Counted from the stretch's first letter, positions 35,486-48,278 are shown. The stretch: DNA of 64,000 nt from Nocardioides carbamazepini (GCF_024614185.1 NZ_JAHTLF010000002.1:1-64000), one strand, 5' to 3'. A program made the numbers and translations. Notes: generated from the sequence alone by a model not told the origin.

Positions 35486-35659
35486 CCCGAGCGGACGTTC
35501 AGCTCCTGGGCGCAGCTCGCTCTTCGTCCACAATTCTGTCAGCGGCGAGCTGAGCGACCCGACGTGCAGCGCGCGCGTGTGGACGGCTCACCGTCGAGCC
35601 CGGCGGAAAGCAGGCGCTCAACACGGAGCGGTCGAGGTCGTTGTCGAACCGCCGATAAG

Positions 35660-35672
35660 TGACATTATGTCA
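35660..35672. promoter_or_regulatory. 13-bp AT-rich perfect palindrome
   Basis: TGACATTATGTCA has perfect 6-bp arms around a central T and is among the most AT-rich spots in the window. It looks like a TetR/MarR-type dimer site, but no obvious gene starts just next to it. Confidence 0.4.
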
Positions 35673-35889
35673 GATTGCGCACTCGCTCGCGGCGGGAGCG
35701 GCCCCAGTCCCGCGCCCAGCCGAGGTCGGGCGCCCGCTGTCTGCCTCGTGTTGTCTGTCTCGTGCCTGGACAGGAGCACGCCGCCCATGAACGCCCGGGT
35801 CGGCGTACAGATCGACACGGCGCGGACGATTGGACGATTCATCGGTCAGCCGTCCAGCTGCGACCACGCGGCCCGTCGACAACGGGAAG

Positions 35890-35918
35890 CCGCCCGCCTC
35901 CAGAACGGAGACGGGCGG
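35890..35918. repeat. 12-bp hairpin abutting a Shine-Dalgarno sequence
   Basis: Arms 35890-35901 and 35907-35918 pair with one mismatch around a 5-nt loop. The right arm ends one base before AAGGAG (35920-35925). It could control access to that site, or end the leftward arsR transcript, although no T-run follows. Confidence 0.4.
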
Positions 35919-35933
35919 CAAGGAGAATCCCCC

Positions 35934-36056
35934 ATGTTGGAAACTCATCCCCGACACTACCCCGGCCCTCCCAGCGCCGAAACCGCTACGGCCGAAGAAC
36001 ATCTGACATCGGGTCGGGTCAATCCTGCTCGGACAGCGACTCGGCGACCGTCTTGA
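35934..36056 (+). CDS. Possible 40-residue protein of unknown function
   Basis: ATG at 35934 has AAGGAG 8 nt upstream, a near-ideal ribosome site. The product is hydrophilic, Pro/Thr/Ala/Arg-rich, with no membrane segment and no recognised family. Its last 38 bp overlap the arsR gene on the other strand. Codon choice is not distinctive; a chance frame is possible. Confidence 0.3.
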   Translation: MLETHPRHYPGPPSAETATAEEHLTSGRVNPARTATRRPS

Positions 36057-36351
36057 TGGCGGCGAGCCGGCGGTCCCAGGCCGCTCCGATCTCCTCCAGC
36101 GCACGCGCGGTGGCGCTCAGCTGAGCGCCGAGCGCCCGGAAGCGCAGCTCCCGGCCGGCTCGGTAGGACTCCACCAGACCGACGGCCTGCAAGGCGGCGA
36201 GGTGCTTGGCGATGGCCTGACGCGTGAGGGGCAGCATCTCGGCCAGGGCCGAGGCGGAGTGATCCCCTCGGCCGAGCCGCTCCAGGATCTGCCACCGCGT
36301 CTCGTCGCCGAGTGCAGCGCACACGGCCATCACCTGGGCGGACGAGGTCAT
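36019..36351 (-). CDS. ArsR family transcriptional regulator
   Basis: A 110-residue winged-helix repressor (ALGDETRWQILERLGRGDHSASAL; LPLTRQAIAKHLAALQAVGLV). The metal-binding CxC motif of arsenic sensors is absent, placing it in the large group paired with AHSA1/SRPBCC proteins. Its start overlaps the SRPBCC stop (ATGA), so the pair is one operon. Probable target: the palindrome at 36860-36877. Confidence 0.86.
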   Translation of the reverse strand: MTSSAQVMAVCAALGDETRWQILERLGRGDHSASALAEMLPLTRQAIAKHLAALQAVGLVESYRAGRELRFRALGAQLSATARALEEIGAAWDRRLAAIKTVAESLSEQD

Positions 36352-36824
36352 GCCGCGAGCTCGACCGTGGGCGCGAACGCGACCAGCTCGGCCAGCTCGT
36401 CGCGCCACCCGTCGGAGTTGCTCGCCCAGGACTTCGCGCGGTACTCCGCGTCACCGGCCAGCAGGTCGAAGCCGGTCTCGGTCACGGTCAGCCGGGTCCC
36501 GCCCGGGATCTCCTCGAGCTCGAACACCACCGTGGTCCGGTTGCCCGCGGACAGGTCCTCGCCCGGCTCGTTCGCCCAGGAGAAGCTGATCCGGCGCGCC
36601 TCGTTCACGTCGATCACCTCGACCGGGAACGACACGCCGTGCTCGGTCCAGCCGAATCGGCCCCGACCTCCGGGCCGGGCGTCGAACTCGCACTGGTCAC
36701 CGAGCCAGCGGGCGATCAGCTCACTCCGGGTGATCGCGGCCCAGACCTGCGACCCGGAGGCCGCGATCTCGACACTTCGGGTGATGCTGACCGCCTCGAC
36801 CGTCTGCACGCTCTTGCTACTCAC
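36348..36824 (-). CDS. SRPBCC/AHSA1 domain protein
   Basis: A 158-residue START-like fold (ITRSELIARWLGDQ; GGRGRFGWTEHG; GGTRLTVTETGF), a hydrophobic-ligand-binding or chaperone-associated domain of unknown exact role. GTG at 36824 is chosen because AAGGAG stands 7 nt upstream; a longer ATG frame starting at 36878 would run through the palindrome. It precedes and overlaps arsR. Confidence 0.8.
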   Translation of the reverse strand: MSSKSVQTVEAVSITRSVEIAASGSQVWAAITRSELIARWLGDQCEFDARPGGRGRFGWTEHGVSFPVEVIDVNEARRISFSWANEPGEDLSAGNRTTVVFELEEIPGGTRLTVTETGFDLLAGDAEYRAKSWASNSDGWRDELAELVAFAPTVELAA

Positions 36825-36859
36825 GACTGCTCTCCTTGTGGGATCGTCCGCACCTGATT

Positions 36860-36877
36860 TGCAACCAGATGGTTGCA
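36860..36877. promoter_or_regulatory. Probable ArsR operator
   Basis: TGCAACC-AGAT-GGTTGCA is a perfect 7-bp inverted repeat, 36 nt upstream of the SRPBCC start. TGCAACC recurs at 36894-36900 followed by TTGCA, suggesting a second weaker site. The location fits autorepression of the SRPBCC-arsR operon and possible control of the rightward gene. Confidence 0.6.
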
Positions 36878-36975
36878 TATGATCGGGAGTTCATGCAACC
36901 TTTCGATTGCAGTTATTGCCACGACACGGACGGACCCCTGCCGGTTCGCTGCCGTCTGCGTTGGTTCAATACGGC

Positions 36976-37545
36976 GTGCGCCATCTCTACGTCACGCATC
37001 CCGAGGTCGTCGTCGATGCTGCCGTCCCGATCCAGCACTGGCCGCTGTCGCCGTACGGCCGGCAGCGGACGGCAGCATTCGCTGCGTCCGGAGTCGCGTC
37101 GGGGTTCGACCTGATCGTCTCCAGTACGGAGACCAAGGCTCGTGACACGGCAGAGATCCTGGCTGACGCGCTCTCACTGCCGGTCGAGCACCATCCCGAG
37201 CTCGCAGAGAACGATCGCAGCGCCACGGGTTTCCTGCCGCCCGACGAGTTCGAGCGCACCGCCGACCTGTTCTTCGGGCACCCGGACACGTCGGTCCGCG
37301 GCTGGGAGGCCGCCCGAACGGCCCAGGCCCGTGTGGTCGTGGCGGTCCGCGGCGCGGTCACCCGCCACCCGGGGCGCCGCCTGATCCTCGTCGGGCACGG
37401 CGGCGTGGGCTCTCTGCTGCGGTGCGACCTACTGGACCTGCCGATCGGTCGCCAGCACGACCAGCCGCGTCAGGGCTGCTGGTACACATTCGACTCTGAG
37501 AGCTGGCGCGCCGAGAGCGGCTGGCGCGCGCTGCCCGACGACTGA
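36976..37545 (+). CDS. Histidine phosphatase family protein
   Basis: A 189-residue phosphoglycerate-mutase-like protein. The first catalytic motif reads LYVTHPEV, with T-H-P in place of the usual R-H-G; the second histidine is in LILVGHGGVGSL, and SSTETKARDTAEIL is the standard arginine helix. It dephosphorylates an unknown substrate. GTG at 36976 is preferred; TTG at 36961 is possible. It ends convergent with the ABC-F gene, 5 nt away. Confidence 0.75.
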   Translation: MRHLYVTHPEVVVDAAVPIQHWPLSPYGRQRTAAFAASGVASGFDLIVSSTETKARDTAEILADALSLPVEHHPELAENDRSATGFLPPDEFERTADLFFGHPDTSVRGWEAARTAQARVVVAVRGAVTRHPGRRLILVGHGGVGSLLRCDLLDLPIGRQHDQPRQGCWYTFDSESWRAESGWRALPDD

Positions 37546-37550
37546 CGAGG

Positions 37551-39191
<1,641 letters not shown>

Positions 39192-39215
39192 GCCGCTGAG
39201 GCTAGCCGGACCCGG

Positions 39216-39773
39216 CTATTGCCCGACCCGCCCGTCGATGCACTCACGCAGCAGGTCGGCGTGCCCGCAGTGCCGGGCGTACTCCTCGATCCGGTGCACC
39301 ATCAGGTCGCGTACGGCGATCCGCTCGGCACCGACCCGCTCCCCCAGGTCCGCGAAGCCCGCGAGCGCGGCGTCGGTCGCCGCCTGCTCCCGCGCCAGGT
39401 CGGCCGAGGCCGCGGCGACCAGGTCGGCACTGCCGGAAGCTCCGTCGAAGTCGCCGTCGGGCTCGCCGTACAGACCGGGCTCGGGGTGGCCGGTGGTGAT
39501 CCAGTTGCGCCAGTCGCGCTCGACCTCGGCGAGGTGCCGGACCAGGCCGAGCAGCGACAGGTTCGACGGCGGCACCGAGCGGCGGGCCAGCTGCTCGGCG
39601 TCGAGTCCCTCGCACTTGAGGAGCAGGGTGAGGCGGTAGTTGCGGAGGTAGTCGAGCAGGGTGGCCCGCTCACCCTCGGCGCTCGGTCCGTCGACCTCCC
39701 GGGGGTCGTCGTCGGCATCGAGCCACATGTCGCGGTGGACGGTCGATCGCGTCCAGCGCTCGGGCGCGCTCAC
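39216..39773 (-). CDS. DinB family protein (DUF664)
   Basis: A 185-residue four-helix-bundle protein of the DinB/DUF664 group. The metal histidines are suggested by LVRHLAEVERDW and MVHRIEEYARHCGHADLLRE. Family members may be mycothiol- or bacillithiol-dependent transferases; function here is unknown. GTG at 39773 overlaps the HD gene stop (GTGA). Confidence 0.82.
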   Translation of the reverse strand: MSAPERWTRSTVHRDMWLDADDDPREVDGPSAEGERATLLDYLRNYRLTLLLKCEGLDAEQLARRSVPPSNLSLLGLVRHLAEVERDWRNWITTGHPEPGLYGEPDGDFDGASGSADLVAAASADLAREQAATDAALAGFADLGERVGAERIAVRDLMVHRIEEYARHCGHADLLRECIDGRVGQ

Positions 39774-40405
39774 GGGCGGATCCAGCCTCGTCGCAGCCCC
39801 TCCTCGACGAGCAGCCCGGTCGCATCCCCCAGCGACGTCGACGCGGCCACGACGCCCGCCTCGCGGGCACGCACCGTGGCCTCCGAGGCGCCGGGCATCC
39901 CCCAGGTCCCGCCGCCGGCGAGCCAGTTCAGCAGCATCGGCTCCAGGCGGTCCATCGCCTTGCCGAACCGCGCCTCGGCCGTGGTGCCCGCCTCGAACTC
40001 GTCCCACAGGGCGCGCATCTCCCCTGCCTGGTCCAGCGGCAGCAGCCCGAACAGCCGATCGGCCGCGGCGGCCTCGCGTTCCTGCTGGTCGTCGGCCGCC
40101 CCGGGCACGAACACCGGACTGTCCCCCGGGTAGATCTCGACCAGGTCGTGGACCACGACGAGCTTGACCGCGTGCCCGACGTCGATCGGCTCGTCGGCGT
40201 ACTCCGCGAGCAGCACCACCATCAGCGCGAGGTGCCAGGAGTGCTCGGCGTCGTTCTCACGCCGGTCGGCCGCCGCGAGCGGCGAGGCGCGCAGCACGGT
40301 CTTGAGCTTGTCGGCCTCCGCGACGAACCTCAGCTGCGCGGCGAGCCGCTCGGGGATGCCCTCGGGCAGTGGCTGACGGTCGATGATCAGGGCGTCGTCG
40401 TCCAT
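39770..40405 (-). CDS. HD domain phosphohydrolase
   Basis: A 211-residue YfbR-like HD protein: ENDAEHSWHLALM gives the first histidines and VVHDLVEIYPGD the HD metal site. Relatives are 5'-deoxynucleotidases or nucleotide phosphohydrolases. ATG at 40405 overlaps the end of the upstream gene by 19 nt. CAGGGT lies 6 nt before the ATG, a variant of the leaderless pattern, so internal transcription is possible. Confidence 0.82.
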   Translation of the reverse strand: MDDDALIIDRQPLPEGIPERLAAQLRFVAEADKLKTVLRASPLAAADRRENDAEHSWHLALMVVLLAEYADEPIDVGHAVKLVVVHDLVEIYPGDSPVFVPGAADDQQEREAAAADRLFGLLPLDQAGEMRALWDEFEAGTTAEARFGKAMDRLEPMLLNWLAGGGTWGMPGASEATVRAREAGVVAASTSLGDATGLLVEEGLRRGWIRP

Positions 40406-40719
40406 GGCTCCACCCTGCCACCTGCAGACAGGGGTACGTCGACGTAGTGCTCCACCTCCGGGAACGGCTCGTAGAACCGGTGCAGGAGCGCCCGCCACCG
40501 CTGGTAGTCGGGCGAGCCGCGGAACCCGACGGTGTGGTCCTCCAGGGTGTCCCACTCGACGAGCAGCAGGTAGTGGCTCGGCGTCTCGAGCGAGCGCCGC
40601 AGCGCCAGGCCGCGGAAGCCGGGCATCGACGCGATGATCGAGCGCGCCTCGCTGAACGCGGCCTCGAACTCCTCCTCCCGTCCGGGTACGACGGGCAGGA
40701 CGGCGTGCTCGAGGATCAT
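40387..40719 (-). CDS. Antibiotic biosynthesis monooxygenase (ABM) family protein
   Basis: A 110-residue ferredoxin-like alpha+beta barrel monomer (VVPGREEEFEAAFSEAR; MPGFRGLALRRSLETPSHYLLLVEWDTLEDH; FRGSPDYQRWRALL). Homologues are cofactor-poor monooxygenases or heme-handling proteins; no heme-oxygenase signature is evident. It opens a leftward three-gene unit with the HD and DinB genes. CAAAGT ends 6 nt before the ATG. Confidence 0.85.
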   Translation of the reverse strand: MILEHAVLPVVPGREEEFEAAFSEARSIIASMPGFRGLALRRSLETPSHYLLLVEWDTLEDHTVGFRGSPDYQRWRALLHRFYEPFPEVEHYVDVPLSAGGRVEPWTTTP

Positions 40720-40778
40720 GGCTCCACTTTGTCAGGATCCCGGTGAACGGCTCAGGTCGGCGCCGTACGATGCGCCCC

Positions 40779-41528
40779 ATGCGCTCTCGCCTGCTCGCCG
40801 GTGTCCCGGCCCTGCTGCTGCTCGCCTCCCTGTCCGCCTGCGGCGACGACTCGGCCGAGGACCCCGGGTCGGGCGAGTCGACCTCGCCGTCCGCGGACAC
40901 CACGACGACGGACAGCACCGCGGGCGCCGCCCCCGGCCAGTGCGACTGGGAGGAGGACGGCGAGGCCGCGCGGCCGGTCGACCTGCCGCCCGCCGACCCG
41001 CAGTACTCCGGCGACGTCCCGGCCGTGCTGAAGACATCCATCGGCGACCTCGCGCTCACCCTCGACGCGGCCAAGGCTCCGTGCACGGTGGAGTCCTTCG
41101 CGTCGCTGGCGAAGCAGGGCTACTACGACGACACGTCCTGCCACCGCCAGGGCAACGACCCGGGCTTCGAGTTCCTGCAGTGCGGTGACCCGTACTTCGA
41201 CCCGAAGGCGTCCGACGCCGACCCGAAGACCGGCACCGGCGGTCCCGGCTACACGATCCCCGACGAGGTCGACGGCACCGAGACCTACCCGGCCGGCACG
41301 CTCGCGATGGCCAACACGGGGCAGCCGCACAGCGGCGGCGGCCAGTTCTTCATCGTCTTCGGCGACTCGCAGTTCCCGCCCAGCTACACGGTCTGGGGCC
41401 ACCTCGACGAGGCGTCGGTGACAGCCCTGAAGGACGCGACCGCGAGCGGCAACGACGGCTACTGGGCCCAGAGCGGCGGCGGTCGCCCCAACACGCCGGT
41501 CACCTTCGAGAGCATCGAGATCGGCTGA
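40779..41528 (+). CDS. Cyclophilin-type peptidyl-prolyl isomerase lipoprotein
   Basis: A 249-residue protein with a lipoprotein signal ending LSAC (Cys near 20), an acidic Ser/Thr linker, and a cyclophilin domain (about 80-249: TSIGDLALTLDAAKAPCTVESF; GTLAMANTGQPHSGGGQFFIVFGD). It assists folding outside the membrane. TACGAT (40766-40771) ends 7 nt before ATG 40779; ATGs at 40743 and 40770 would precede or overlap that element and are less likely. Confidence 0.88.
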   Translation: MRSRLLAGVPALLLLASLSACGDDSAEDPGSGESTSPSADTTTTDSTAGAAPGQCDWEEDGEAARPVDLPPADPQYSGDVPAVLKTSIGDLALTLDAAKAPCTVESFASLAKQGYYDDTSCHRQGNDPGFEFLQCGDPYFDPKASDADPKTGTGGPGYTIPDEVDGTETYPAGTLAMANTGQPHSGGGQFFIVFGDSQFPPSYTVWGHLDEASVTALKDATASGNDGYWAQSGGGRPNTPVTFESIEIG

Positions 41529-41550
41529 CGCCGAGCCGTCCGGGACAGCG

Positions 41551-42432
41551 TCAGGAGCCGGTCAACGCGACCGAGTGGTCCCACAGCGCCCGCGCCAGCA
41601 CCTCGTCGTCCGCCTTCCGCGACATCCGGGCCGGCGCGGGCCAGCCCCACAGCTCGGTGCGCCCGTGCGGGCCGATGTAGCCGCCGCTCGGCACGTCCAT
41701 CGTCGCCGCGTAGACCGTGCAGAGCGCGCCGCGCCAGGCCGGCATGCCTACCAGCTTCTGGCCGTAGTAGCCGATCGCCGTCACCACGGGGTGCCCGCTT
41801 CCTCCGGTGATCTTGGTCGCCGAGGCGCCTGGGTGGGCCGCGACGGCGCGTAGGGACGACCGCTCCGCGCGGAGCCGGCGGTCGAGCTCCCGCATGAAGA
41901 GCAGGTCGGCGAGCTTCGAGTCGCCGTACGCCTGGAACGGGCGGTACGGACGCCGCTCCCACCCGAGGTCGTCGAGGTCGAGCGCGCCCGAGCGGTGCTC
42001 GCGCGAGCTCACCATCACGACCCGGTCGGTGAGCACCGGGTACAGCTCGTTCGTCAGCACGAAGTGCCCGAGGTAGTTGGTCGCGAAGTGCATCTCGACG
42101 CCCTGCGCCGAGCGCGCCAGCGGGACGCCGAGCACCCCCGCGTTGTTGATCAGCACGTCGACCGGCCGGCCGTCGTCCCGGAGGCCGCGCGCGAACGCCC
42201 GGACCGAGTCCAGGTCGCTGACGTCGACCTGCCGCACCTCGACCCGCCCCTGGTCGTGACCGGGCACCGTCCGCGCGGCCGCCTCGCCCTTCGCGACGCT
42301 GCGGCAGGCCAGCACGACAGCGGCGCCGCGGGAGCCGAGGATGCGGGCGGTCTCCAGACCGAGGCCGCCGTTGGAGCCGGTGATGACGAACCGCCGGCCC
42401 TGCTGGGGCGGCACCTGGGTCCACGGACGCAT
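41551..42432 (-). CDS. SDR family oxidoreductase
   Basis: A 293-residue short-chain dehydrogenase with ITGSNGGLGLE near residue 17, NNAGVLG near 95, catalytic Ser in VSSREH and a YGDSK motif (YxxxK). It resembles retinol-dehydrogenase/WW-oxidoreductase-like SDRs and the SDR at 27971. Substrate unknown. GAGGG about 9 nt before the ATG is a probable ribosome site. Divergent from pepN and convergent with the PPIase gene. Confidence 0.85.
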   Translation of the reverse strand: MRPWTQVPPQQGRRFVITGSNGGLGLETARILGSRGAAVVLACRSVAKGEAAARTVPGHDQGRVEVRQVDVSDLDSVRAFARGLRDDGRPVDVLINNAGVLGVPLARSAQGVEMHFATNYLGHFVLTNELYPVLTDRVVMVSSREHRSGALDLDDLGWERRPYRPFQAYGDSKLADLLFMRELDRRLRAERSSLRAVAAHPGASATKITGGSGHPVVTAIGYYGQKLVGMPAWRGALCTVYAATMDVPSGGYIGPHGRTELWGWPAPARMSRKADDEVLARALWDHSVALTGS

Positions 42433-42486
42433 GGGCCGAACCCTCCCACATCGGCACCCTGCCGGCGTGCGTTCTAGGCTGACTGG

Positions 42487-44912
<2,426 letters not shown>

Positions 44913-44916
<4 letters not shown>

Positions 44917-45734
44917 CCGGGGTGAGGGCGCGCCGGCCGGGACCCACGACCCGGCTGCGGGTCGAGGAGCACCGCGGCGACGACGTGCGCCGGCACGAGG
45001 ACCGGGTGCTCACCGAGGAGCCGCTGGAGATCCGGCTGGCCTGGCCGGGCGCCCCGGCCCGGCGGGTCTGGACGACCCTGCGCACGCCCGGGCACGACTT
45101 CGAGCTGGCCGCGGGCTGGGTCCACCACGAGGGTCTCGGACGACCCTCCGGCGTGGCCTACTGCACCGACGTCGAGCTGCGCGCGGAGCAGGAGTTCAAC
45201 GTCGTGACGGTGACCCTGGACGCCGTGCCGCCGCGGGTGCCGCGCCAGCTCGACGCGCTCAGCGCCGGTTCGGCGGCGTGCGGCGTGTGCGGCTCGGACG
45301 AGGTGGACGAGGTGCTCGCCCGCCGCGCCGCGGTGCCGTGGTCCGGTCCGCTCCCCTCCCCCGACCTGGTCCGTCGGCTGCCGGGCCTGATGCGGCCCCG
45401 ACAGGAGCTGTTCGACCGGACCGGCGGCGCCCACGCGGCCGGGCTGTTCACGGCGGACGGCTCGCTGCTCGCCGTCCGTGAGGACGTCGGACGGCACAAC
45501 GCCGTCGACAAGGTCATCGGCTCCCGGCTCCTCGGCGGCGAGCCGGCGGCCGCGGCGGTGCTGGTCGTCAGCGGCCGCGCCGGCTTCGAGCTGGTGCAGA
45601 AGGCGGTCGCCAGCGGTGTCGGCGCGCTCGTCGCGGTCGGCGCGCCGACGGGCCTGTCCGTCCGGCTGGCCGGGGCCGGCGGACTGGCGCTCTACGGCTG
45701 GACGAAGGACGAGCGGACCGTTCGCTACACCTGA
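44913..45734 (+). CDS. fdhD: Formate dehydrogenase accessory sulfurtransferase FdhD
   Basis: A 273-residue FdhD, which transfers sulfur from a cysteine desulfurase to the molybdenum cofactor. The reactive cysteines are in SAACGVCGS (about 120-128), and the conserved EDVGRHNAVDK near 190 binds cofactor. GTG start overlaps the pepN stop. No formate dehydrogenase gene is visible in the window, so its client lies elsewhere. Confidence 0.92.
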
Positions 45735-45784
45735 ACCGGCGTGCCCGGCGGAGTTCTGTCGGGCCCTCCTGTTTGACTGCTCCC

Positions 45785-47224
45785 ATGGCCATCCTCCTCG
45801 CGCTCCTCGTCGGTCTCCTGCTCGGTGCGGGAGTCGGCTGGCTGGTGCGCCAGGCGACCCTCCCGGCCGCCGCGGAGGCCGTGCCGGGAGAGGCGCCGGA
45901 GGTCGTGGCCGCGCGCCACGAGGCGGTGCTGGCGGGCCTGCGGGCCGACCACGAGGCCGCGCTGGCCGAGCTGCGCCACGAGGTCCAGCGGGTCCAGCTC
46001 CAGGGCGAGTCCCGGACCGCCGCGGCCCGCGCCGAGGAGTCCGCGGCCCGCGCGGCCGTCCAGGCCGAGCTCACCGGCGCCCTGGCGACGGTCGACGAGC
46101 TGCGCGAGGCGGTCGAGGAGGCCCGCGGTCGCTACCGCGCCGTCGTCGAGCAGCAGCGCCAGGCGCAGCAGGAGCGCGAGCGGGCCGAGACCGGCCAGAC
46201 CCAGGTCCTCAAGACGCTCACCCCGGTCGTCGAGCACCTGCGCGCCATGCAGCGGAAGGTCGACGACCTCGAGAAGGCGCGCGTCCAGCAGCACACCGAG
46301 CTCGCCACCCAGATCACGCACACCCAGCGCTCGGTCGAGGACTCCCGCAAGGCCGCCGACACCCTCGCCTCGGTGCTCAAGAACAACGCCGTGCGCGGCG
46401 TCTGGGGCGAGACCCAGCTGCGCACGCTCATCGAGACCGCCGGCCTGCTCAACCGGGTCGACTTCGAGCTGCAGCACTCCGTCGAGGCCGACTCGGGCAA
46501 CCGCCGTCCCGACATGGTGGTCAACCTGCCCGGCGGCAAGCAGATGGCCATCGACGCGAAGGTGCCCTACAACGCCTTCATGGACGCCCAGCGCGAGGGC
46601 ATCGAGCCGGAGTCGCGCCAGCGCCTGCTCGAGGACCACGCCCGCAAGGTCCGTGGCCACGTCGACACGCTCGCCCGCAAGGGGTACTGGACCGGCCTGA
46701 CCGTGAGTCCGGAGTTCACCGTCGCCTTCATCCCCAACGAGCAACTGCTCAACGCCGCCCTCGAGGTCGACCCGTCCCTGATGGAGCACGCCTTCGGCAG
46801 CGGCATCGTGCTGGCCACGCCCACCAACCTGTGGAGCATGCTCAAGACGGTCGCCTTCACCTGGAAGCAGGAGGCGCTGACCGAGGACGCGCAGGTCCTC
46901 TTCGAGCTCGGGCAGGTGCTCTACCGCCGGATCCTGAAGCTCTCCGAGCACGTCGACAAGCTGGGGCGCTCCCTGCAGCGCAGCGTGAAGGACTACAACG
47001 CCTTCACCGGCTCCCTGGAGCGCTCGGTGCTGCCCGCCGCGCGCAAGCTCAACGCCGCCGATCCGGTCGCCGGCATCGCGGCGCCCAAGGAGATCGAGGA
47101 GGCACCGAAGGTGCTGGCCTCCAGCGAGTTCTCCGCGCTGGCCGACCTCGACCGCGAGGAGCTCACCTTCGACTTCGACCAGGCCGTCGACGCCGAGATC
47201 GTCGACGACACCCAGGCGGGCTGA
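45785..47224 (+). CDS. rmuC: RmuC-family DNA recombination protein
   Basis: A 479-residue protein: an N-terminal transmembrane helix (about 2-22), a long coiled coil rich in Glu/Ala/Arg (about 35-190), and the RmuC nuclease-like domain (about 200-400; NNAVRGVWGETQLRTLIE, RRPDMVVNLPGGKQMAIDAKVP). RmuC limits inversions between short repeats. TTGACT (45773-45778) is 6 nt before the ATG, a weak variant of the leaderless -10 pattern. Confidence 0.9.
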   Translation: MAILLALLVGLLLGAGVGWLVRQATLPAAAEAVPGEAPEVVAARHEAVLAGLRADHEAALAELRHEVQRVQLQGESRTAAARAEESAARAAVQAELTGALATVDELREAVEEARGRYRAVVEQQRQAQQERERAETGQTQVLKTLTPVVEHLRAMQRKVDDLEKARVQQHTELATQITHTQRSVEDSRKAADTLASVLKNNAVRGVWGETQLRTLIETAGLLNRVDFELQHSVEADSGNRRPDMVVNLPGGKQMAIDAKVPYNAFMDAQREGIEPESRQRLLEDHARKVRGHVDTLARKGYWTGLTVSPEFTVAFIPNEQLLNAALEVDPSLMEHAFGSGIVLATPTNLWSMLKTVAFTWKQEALTEDAQVLFELGQVLYRRILKLSEHVDKLGRSLQRSVKDYNAFTGSLERSVLPAARKLNAADPVAGIAAPKEIEEAPKVLASSEFSALADLDREELTFDFDQAVDAEIVDDTQAG

Positions 47225-47428
47225 GTCGACCTACCTCGGGGGGTCGGCCGTCGCGGGGAGCGAGGACGCCGGAGCGGAGCGAGCGACGAAGGAGCGACCG
47301 GAGCGGAGGCGTCGAGCCTTTCCGCGAGCCGACGGGCTTGCCGCCGCGGAAACCTGAGCCCTACGCCGCGCTACTGCGTGCGCGGCAGCGTGGCGGAGCG
47401 AAGCGACGACACGCTCGCGCCATCCAAC
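47225..47428. repeat. Repeat-rich convergent intergenic region
   Basis: CCGGAGCGGAG occurs at 47269-47279 and 47298-47308 within purine-rich GGAGCGA-type sequence. After it, arms TTTCCGCG (47319-47326) and CGCGGAAA (47345-47352) enclose a nested AGCC/GGCT stem and could terminate both the rmuC and the converging thioesterase transcripts. The repeat style resembles interspersed intergenic elements of actinomycetes. Confidence 0.5.
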
Positions 47429-48271
47429 TCAGACCGCGCCGCGGGGCTCGACGCCGCCGGACAGGTCGACGGTGCGCCGGGTGTTGACCAGCGAGGTCAC
47501 CGTCGCGGTGCCCAGCGTGCCACTGCTGTCGAACACCTCCGCGGTGCCCACCGCGATGCCGTCGGCCGCCACGTGGTCGGTGGCCCGCAGGCCGAGGCGG
47601 CAGCTATCCGGGAGCCGGCACAGGGCCAGGTCGATGTCGGTGTTGATGTGCTCGACGCCGTGACCGCCCCAGTTGGTGACCATGCTGGTGGCGTCGGCGA
47701 TCGAGGCCACGGCCTGGAACGGCGAGCACTCCTCGCCGTACACGATGGGGATCGCGGTCTGCCAGGTCTGGTGCCGCCCGGGGTTCTGGTGGTCGGCGAA
47801 GTTGTCCGACCAGCCGGCCGCGCTGGCGAACATCGGGACGTGGTGCTCGCCGCGGGCCGGGAGCAGACCGTCCGGGGGCGGCACGGGCCGCTCCCCAGGC
47901 GCCGACCAGATCTCACCGGGGGCGTTCGCCGAGGTGGCCAGGAACGTCGCGCCGGCCCGGGCGACGACCTCGCCCTCCTGCTCGACCACGGCATCGAGCA
48001 GCACGAGCCGCGGGCCCTCGCGCACGACCCGCGCGGACGCCGTGGTGGTGATCATCCGGGCCGGCCGGAACAGGTCGACGTGGTAGCGGGCCGGGACCAG
48101 CCCGGTCCGCCCGGCGTCGGCCATGGCCTGCTCGAGTGCCCGGGCGAGCAGTCCGCTGACGGCCACGCCGTGCATCTGGTCGTCGCGCCACAGGCTCTGC
48201 GCGAGCGGCAGCGGGTCGAAGCCGGCGTCGGACCGCTGGAACCAGGCAAACTGGAACGTGTTCTCGTTCAC
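47429..48271 (-). CDS. Acyl-CoA thioesterase-like (double hot-dog) protein
   Basis: A 280-residue TesB-like thioesterase-superfamily protein: two hot-dog halves (HGVAVSGLLARALEQAM; VTNWGGHGVEHINTDIDLALCRLP). It probably hydrolyses an acyl-CoA; substrate unknown. GTG start 7 nt after the serine hydrolase stop. CATGAT lies 6 nt upstream of the GTG, so it might also be transcribed on its own. Confidence 0.78.
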   Translation of the reverse strand: MNENTFQFAWFQRSDAGFDPLPLAQSLWRDDQMHGVAVSGLLARALEQAMADAGRTGLVPARYHVDLFRPARMITTTASARVVREGPRLVLLDAVVEQEGEVVARAGATFLATSANAPGEIWSAPGERPVPPPDGLLPARGEHHVPMFASAAGWSDNFADHQNPGRHQTWQTAIPIVYGEECSPFQAVASIADATSMVTNWGGHGVEHINTDIDLALCRLPDSCRLGLRATDHVAADGIAVGTAEVFDSSGTLGTATVTSLVNTRRTVDLSGGVEPRGAV

Positions 48272-48278
48272 GGGAGCA

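Larger units (their letters stand above)
35486..36018. other. 530-bp gap without a recognised gene
   Basis: Contains weak inverted repeats (35513-35520 with 35545-35552), a palindrome at 35660-35672, a hairpin at 35890-35918 and the start of a 40-codon frame at 35934. Base composition is less G+C-rich than the surroundings, and long frames across it resemble no family. Confidence 0.6.

Noticed and set aside
35577..35933. Extending the 40-codon frame at 35934 upstream to 35577
   Set aside because: The extension has no ribosome site at its start, crosses the palindrome and hairpin, and has no recognisable content.
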